Shown: positions 43,916-49,000 of the stretch, in pieces | Layout: every line of letters starts with the position of its first letter | Position numbering within the stretch: position 1 is the first letter of the stretch | Source: Adiantum capillus-veneris | Taxonomy: Eukaryota > Streptophyta > Polypodiopsida > Polypodiales > Pteridaceae | DNA: 49,000 nt | Direction of reading: 5' to 3' | Assembly: GCA_014529385.2 (NCBI GenBank) | Contig: CM043959.1 | Coordinates: 47,015,928 to 47,064,927, forward strand | Translations under genes and position numbers: made by a program | Notes under the pieces: model-generated | What the model was told of the DNA's origin: nothing | The model's database searches: none | The model's input: only the letters and a program-made list of their open reading frames with translations

Positions 43916-44889
43916 GATGACAAGTGTGAAGAAGTGTTTCAAGAGGTGAAAGAGGTGTTAGGGGGGTTGTCAGCCATGCAGGCTTCTGATTGGGAATAAG
44001 CATTTTATGTAAATCCATTAGTAGGGGATGATGCCATTGGAGCCATGCTATTGCAAAAGGTAAAGGGCAGCCATTATATGAGGCCAGTGTATTGTGCAAG
44101 CCGAGTGAAGTTAGTATCAGAGAGAAAATTCTCGGAAGTAGAGCTAGTGATGGCCAGTGTAATATTTGCTTGTCGATGATTTTGTCATTACTTGCTACCA
44201 CGACCTTTTGTTTTCTTAACGAGTTACACCTTTTTTCCACAGCTAATTAATGGCACTAACATGTCAAATGTGGTCAAGGAATGGGTAATTGAGCTGCAAG
44301 AGTTTGAGTTCTCTTTTCTAGTGGAAGACAGTACAAGGGCTACCCCAGCTGATTTTTTGACTTACAAGGAGAATCCCCTCATTGTTAAGGAAGAGGTGGT
44401 GAGAAGGGTAGTTGCAGAAGTGCCACAGATCAGCAATGCACATGTGTTGTTCTTTGATGGCTCGTATAGAAAGAGCCATGATGTGGTTGCAGGGGGTATA
44501 GCACTTTATGATCCAGAGGGGAAGCTAGTATGCAAGAGGGGGTTCAAATTGGATGCGCATAGTAACAATGAGTCTGAATGTGCTACATTGGAAGCCGGAT
44601 TACACATTTGTTTGAAGCATGGGATTAGAAGGTTGAGCATAAAAGGTGATGCCTTGTTAGTTGTGAAGCAAGTGATGGGTGTGTGGAAGAGCAAGAGCAC
44701 CTCATTGAAGGAGATTTTTTTCAGAATTAAAGGCCTGTTAAAAAAGTTCGAAGCATGGAGCATCAAACACATTGAACATGCTCTAAATGGAGAGGCACAT
44801 GAAGCAACTCAAAGCATGATTGGGGAGCTACTTCTGTTGAGGACCAATTTACCTCTTTATCATGGCCGAGAAAGTTTGGCTCAGAAGAG
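43916..44889 (+). pseudogene. pol: E3 RNase H and second RNase H, broken
   Basis: The first RNase H (about 43,995-44,240) is broken by stops but shows FYVNPLVGDDAIGAMLL, MRPVYCASR and KFSEVELVMAS. After KEWVIELQEFEFSF comes a second RNase H (from about 44,440) with FFDGSYRKS, HSNNESECATLEAGL, KGDALLVVKQV and HIEHALNGEAHEAT. It keeps Asp, Glu and Asp of the catalytic set, but the last Asp (EADALA in E2) reads EAHEAT here. The second RNase H supports assignment to the same lineage as E2. Confidence 0.8.
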
Positions 44890-44895
44890 AAGTTT

Positions 44896-46305
44896 TTGCT
44901 AACCGGAATCATTTCAAAAGACATTCAGAAGTCTAAGAAGTATGGTTTTGTGCATAGAGCATACATGTACAAATTGATTGGTGATGTCTTATACATGAAA
45001 GGGGCAAATCTCGTGTTGAGACGTGCACCTTGGCAGGAGGAGCTTTATAGAGTGTTGGAAGAGAATCATGAAGGCGCATATGGCGAACATTTTGCTCTAA
45101 AGATCACCTTGCATAAGATCTTGCAAGAGGGGTATGTATGGCCTAGTTTGCACAAGGATGTTCACCATTGGTGTAGGTCTTGCAATAGATGTCAAGCATA
45201 TGGGAAGAGGGTGTTGAAGCCAAAGCTACGAAAAACCATTATGATGTTTGATGTGTTTGAAAAGTGGGGGATTGATGCAATAGGCCCGTTACCCATCACA
45301 AGCAGGGGCAAAAGCTATATTTTGACTGCAGTGGACTATCTCTCTAGATGGGCAAAGGCTATAGTAGTAAAACAAATCACCACAAAGGATGTGGAAAAAT
45401 TTGTGTATGATGAAATATTTTGCAAGTTTGGGGTGCCATTGGAGCTACTTTCAAATAAGGGGCCAAGATTAAGAGCTAAACTGCTAGACTTTTTATGCGC
45501 GAAGATGAAGATTAGGCACCAGCATACCACTACTTATTATCCACAATGTAATGACTTAAATGAAAGATTCAATGGTGATTTGGTACAAATTCTTTCAAAA
45601 GCGACAGAGCACCAAGGAAAGAATTGGGATTTGGAATTGCCTAGTGCATTATGGGCTTACCGTACTTCGGTAAAGATAGGTACATGGTTTACTTCATTTC
45701 ATTTGGTATGGAAAGGAAGCACTATTGTCTATGGAAGTAGAGTTGCCTGTGGTCAAGATGTTAGAGAAGTTGCTTGGGCAGTCCAGGGATGCACTCAAAG
45801 AGAGGCTCTTACAATTACAAGAGGTAGAATCTGGCTTAAGTCTCACTTTTGTGGTCCAAATTTCACCAAAATTGATTTGTGGGGTCCAATTGATGTGCTT
45901 CAGCTGGATAGAATGAGCGCATTGGAGCATTATGGGCAGATGCGAGATAGAGATTTAGCAAAGATAAATGAAAAGGTCAAAAGTAAGCGTATCAAGAAAC
46001 ATGAATTGGTTTTGCGCTACAATAGTAATCTGGACAAGACATTCCAAAAGAAGTTTCAAATTAAGTGGGAAGGCCCTTTCAAGGTAGTGGAGTGTTTTCC
46101 GAATGGTACATATCAACTGACTAACCTGGATGGTATTTTACATAAGTCAAGGGTAAATGGATCGCGTCTTAAATTGTATCATGCTAGATTGATGATGGTG
46201 GAGCAAGATGAGCAATCTGCAAAACAAGTAATGTATGTGAGGGATGAGGAGACCTGTGACGCGGCGAGTCTCATATCTCTTTTAGCTACTGCTGATCATG
46301 AATGA
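44896..46305 (+). pseudogene. pol: E3 integrase, mostly open frame
   Basis: A 469-codon frame carries the zinc part (NHEGAYGEHFA, HHWCRSCNRCQ), core WGIDAIGPLP with the first Asp, LELLSNKGPRLRA with Asn (45,454) where the second Asp is expected, and YYPQCNDLNERFNG with Glu. The end is FQIKWEGPFKVVE and SRVNGSRLKLYHA. Between about 45,700 and 45,890 the frame reads nonsense (WKGSTIVYG...). The proper sequence (MEVELPVVKMLEKLL) is in another frame from 45,731, so two compensating indels plus perhaps a small insertion have kept the frame open by chance. It has no chromodomain. The likely start is an internal codon, because pol is a polyprotein. Confidence 0.85.
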
Positions 46306-47275
46306 TCTAGCAGCCTAGGGAATGGGCAAATTATGTTAGGATTTTTTTGAAAGAAGTGATTGCGCATATGTACATACCCATGCATGCTGCATCGAATAAA
46401 GAATTGCCCATTTTTCAAAGCCAGGTGGTTACGTGGGGCCCACATGTATACAGGTAGGACAACATGTACATAGTGCATTGATTTTCACTATCACCAGTAC
46501 CAGTGTGTTTCTTCTATAATAATGAGGAGTTGATAGAGCGTAAAAACTTCTTGAGGAAGCTATCCACGGATCGATGACATGAGGTAAGCAGGTGCGTCAG
46601 ATGGCATCCAGTAGCGTCAGGAGGTCGAATGGGGTCAATACTTGCACGTGGATAAGTACGAACACAACGTGGGTGTTTTCTTTTGATAATTATGTAGAAA
46701 GGTCATCATGAAGACTATATTTGGGGGCCACTTCACATGGTTGCGGGATGCATTATTGGAAAAAGTTGAGTGCCAGGTGTGTGGATGATGCAAAAAGGTA
46801 GCAAAAATGCATTGTAAGGCCAGTTTTGGCCTGTTCGGGGCGTTTGAGGTCAACTAAAGGGCCAAATGTGCCCAAGGGATAAAGTGTAGTGTGGATACTC
46901 AAAAACATGAGAAAAATACCATCAAAACATGGAGAGAAGAGGAGGAACAACCACAACTGAGTTTTTGCTGTTTTTGGAGCTTGTTTTGGCCATAAACTGC
47001 TCATCCAAGGTCGGATTTAAGCACTTTGATATTGTAGACTGGGGTTTTGGGCCATTCCGAACGCAATGGTGCTATCCATTTTTCCAAATTCCTTACTTTT
47101 TCCTATTTTTTTGGCTGTGTAAGTTTCTCCTGTGAGAGCGAAGCCTTTGTTCAAATTTGTGACTGTATCTCGCATACTTCATCCATATTGTGTGAGCTAT
47201 TTGCCCCATTGGTGTTGGCCCAAGCTAAATTGTACCTAAACATAAAAAATTATTCTCTTTTGAGATGAGTTATTT

Positions 47276-47278
<3 letters not shown>

Positions 47279-47363
<85 letters not shown>
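47279..47363 (+). repeat. (TG)n microsatellite 1 in E3 right LTR
   Basis: About 42 TG units, versus about 10 at the matching place in the left LTR (31,744-31,763). Confidence 0.95.
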
Positions 47364-47364
<1 letters not shown>

Positions 47365-47460
47365 TGTGTTGAGTGGGAAAATGGATAGTCTCTCTCCTCT
47401 CACTCATCGGTGTGTTCCCTGTCCCGGCCAAGTGGATTGTGTGAGTGGAGTGGTGCCCCA

Positions 47461-47580
<120 letters not shown>

Positions 47581-47642
47581 CATCCCAAGAGTGTGTGTTG
47601 GGTGATTATAGAGGCGTTGTGTGTGTTTCCAACCCGCTCACA

Positions 47643-48570
47643 CTGTAATTGATGATTAACAATTGATGGAGCACGATGCACAAGGGATATGGCAGTATCT
47701 AATGATGCCTAATGCTTTATGGGATCTGATGTTATCCTGTGATATAGGGGAATTTTTTCTAGCTATTGATCCAGCGGAGAGGGCTATTGATCCAAGCCAA
47801 TTGATGGGTATACCATTTGATCCGGGTAGAGCTGGAGATGTTTGTGACCTAGAGCAGTTGACTTCTATGCCATATGATCCAGGTGGTGTTCATTATGGTT
47901 TATGGGCCAATTCCTACTTATGTTCTACTATTGGGAAATTTTTATATTTTCCTTATGATTCTAGATGAGGGCATATTCTAATGAAGCCACAGGTTGGAGG
48001 GTTTTTCAAAGCATGCACGCAGTGGGATACTAGTAATGTGTTTACAGGTTTATGATTCAAATTCAAATAAAGATTGGCACATACCAAAGGATGTGCAAGT
48101 CTAGAGGGGGTCAATGTCGTGCCGCTTTGCGGGCACGGGGTAAAAGATGAAGTTCTACCTACATTTTCAAGGTTTTGTCAAACTAATGATTTGGGCCAGA
48201 TTCTGCCATGATATCCGAAGATGATTGAAATGTATGCATTTTGTGGGTTTTGTAGATCAAAAGTGCCTCAAAGTGAACCAATTGGGCTGACAGGTGAAGA
48301 TTGAATGAAGGACTCGTTTTATGCTTAAAAAGGTAGAGCTTGAAGTACTGAGTAAATTGGTTCAGATGGCTCATCAAACAAAGCTATGGAGCCCAAGATA
48401 TTAGAGTTTGAAGTTGTAGTGCATTGTAGATCCTTGACAGAGAGGGCAGCTAGGGAAAGGTGGACCAAGTGGATGTTGGTGAATAGACGCGTAGTGCTTG
48501 AATTATGGAGTATACCTGCATTTTCGGACTGCAGATCTGAGCTATGGATTGCAAGTTGTAGCCATTTGAA
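47643..48570 (+). other. Unassigned flank of E3
   Basis: About 930 bp. An open frame at 47,663-47,968 (101 codons) has repeated IDP / FDPG / YDPGG words (AIDPAERAIDPSQL, IPFDPGRAG, MPYDPGGVH) but no family I recognise. I treat it as a possible fragment of another element rather than a gene. Confidence 0.35.
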
Positions 48571-48811
48571 GTTTGCTGGGGGTCGGGTTGGTGCCCACTT
48601 AACCACATGGGAAGTCGTGCCATCTAGCATCTTCTTGACCATGACAGGGTTCTAGAGGGTAGTATGGACCAAGGTAGTATTGACCATGACAGGGTTCTAG
48701 AGGGTAGTTTGCTGGGGGCCGGGTTGGTGCCCACTTAACCACATGGGAAGTCGTGCCATCTAGCATCTTCTTGACCATGACAGGGTTCTAGAGGGTAGTA
48801 TGGACCAAGGT
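48571..48811 (+). repeat. 136-bp tandem duplication
   Basis: The sequence from GTTTGCTGGGGG at 48,571 restarts at 48,707 and runs to AAGGT at 48,811 with almost no change (GGTCGGG versus GGCCGGG). Inside the first copy the word TTGACCATGACAGGG repeats 45 bp apart (48,635 and 48,680), so a smaller duplication is nested in it. Confidence 0.92.
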
Positions 48812-49000
48812 GAATCAACAAGAACTGACAGCACTTCAATCGGAGTCTGAACCAAAAAATTGTTATAGTTTGAAGCGGGCCGCTCGGTCCTGACGTCATG
48901 CTACGAGTTTGTATTTTGGCAGTTTGGATGGACTTGGAAAGATGGCCCGGGAAAATCAAGGTGTGAACCGCATGAAAAGGTTTGAAGTCAAGGGCCAACT
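48812..49000. other. No recognised feature
   Basis: The last 190 bp hold no recognised gene or repeat. Confidence 0.5.

Overview
The window looks like intergenic, repeat-filled DNA from a land plant with a large, retrotransposon-rich nuclear genome. This rests on plant-type Ty3/gypsy elements (a chromovirus and two dual-RNase-H elements), a copia-like repeat, long microsatellites, and no bacterial-style gene packing. A piggyBac transposase in this setting mildly favours a non-seed lineage such as a fern or lycophyte, but that is a weak inference. I see no host gene, tRNA, rRNA or CRISPR array.

Layout. (1) 1-17,735 is a head-to-tail array of units of about 1.57 kb. On the minus strand each unit has a segment of about 760 bp bounded by TGTT...AACA, preceded by a polypurine tract, and an internal part of about 800 bp with short remnants that resemble copia integrase and the end of copia pol. 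The array is best read as (LTR-internal)n from a miniature LTR retrotransposon. It has two higher-order blocks with dimeric periods of 3,128 and about 3,142 bp. (2) 18,936-20,405 and 29,698-31,178 are the two halves of a decayed chromovirus (E1). (3) E1 is split by a nearly complete, recent Tat-like element (E2, 20,406-29,697), whose 3' LTR end has been inverted together with about 40 bp of E1. (4) 31,179-47,642 is an older Tat-like element (E3) with a 5'-truncated left LTR. (5) E3's leader is interrupted at a TTAA site by a segment of about 8 kb (32,655-40,630) carrying an uninterrupted 689-codon piggyBac transposase and a truncated LTR related to that of E2. (6) 47,643-49,000 is unassigned and holds a 136-bp tandem duplication.

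How the parts relate. The order of events can be read: E1 inserted, then E2 into E1; E3 inserted, then piggyBac into E3; an E2-like LTR lies inside the piggyBac segment. E2 and E3 share a protease motif DGGA, a second RNase H, a primer site beginning TGGTGCCCCCA, and Asn in place of the second catalytic Asp of integrase. The E2 and E2-like LTRs carry conserved short hairpins just after the polyadenylation region. The piggyBac transposase is the only gene here that looks intact; all gag and pol frames carry stops or frameshifts.
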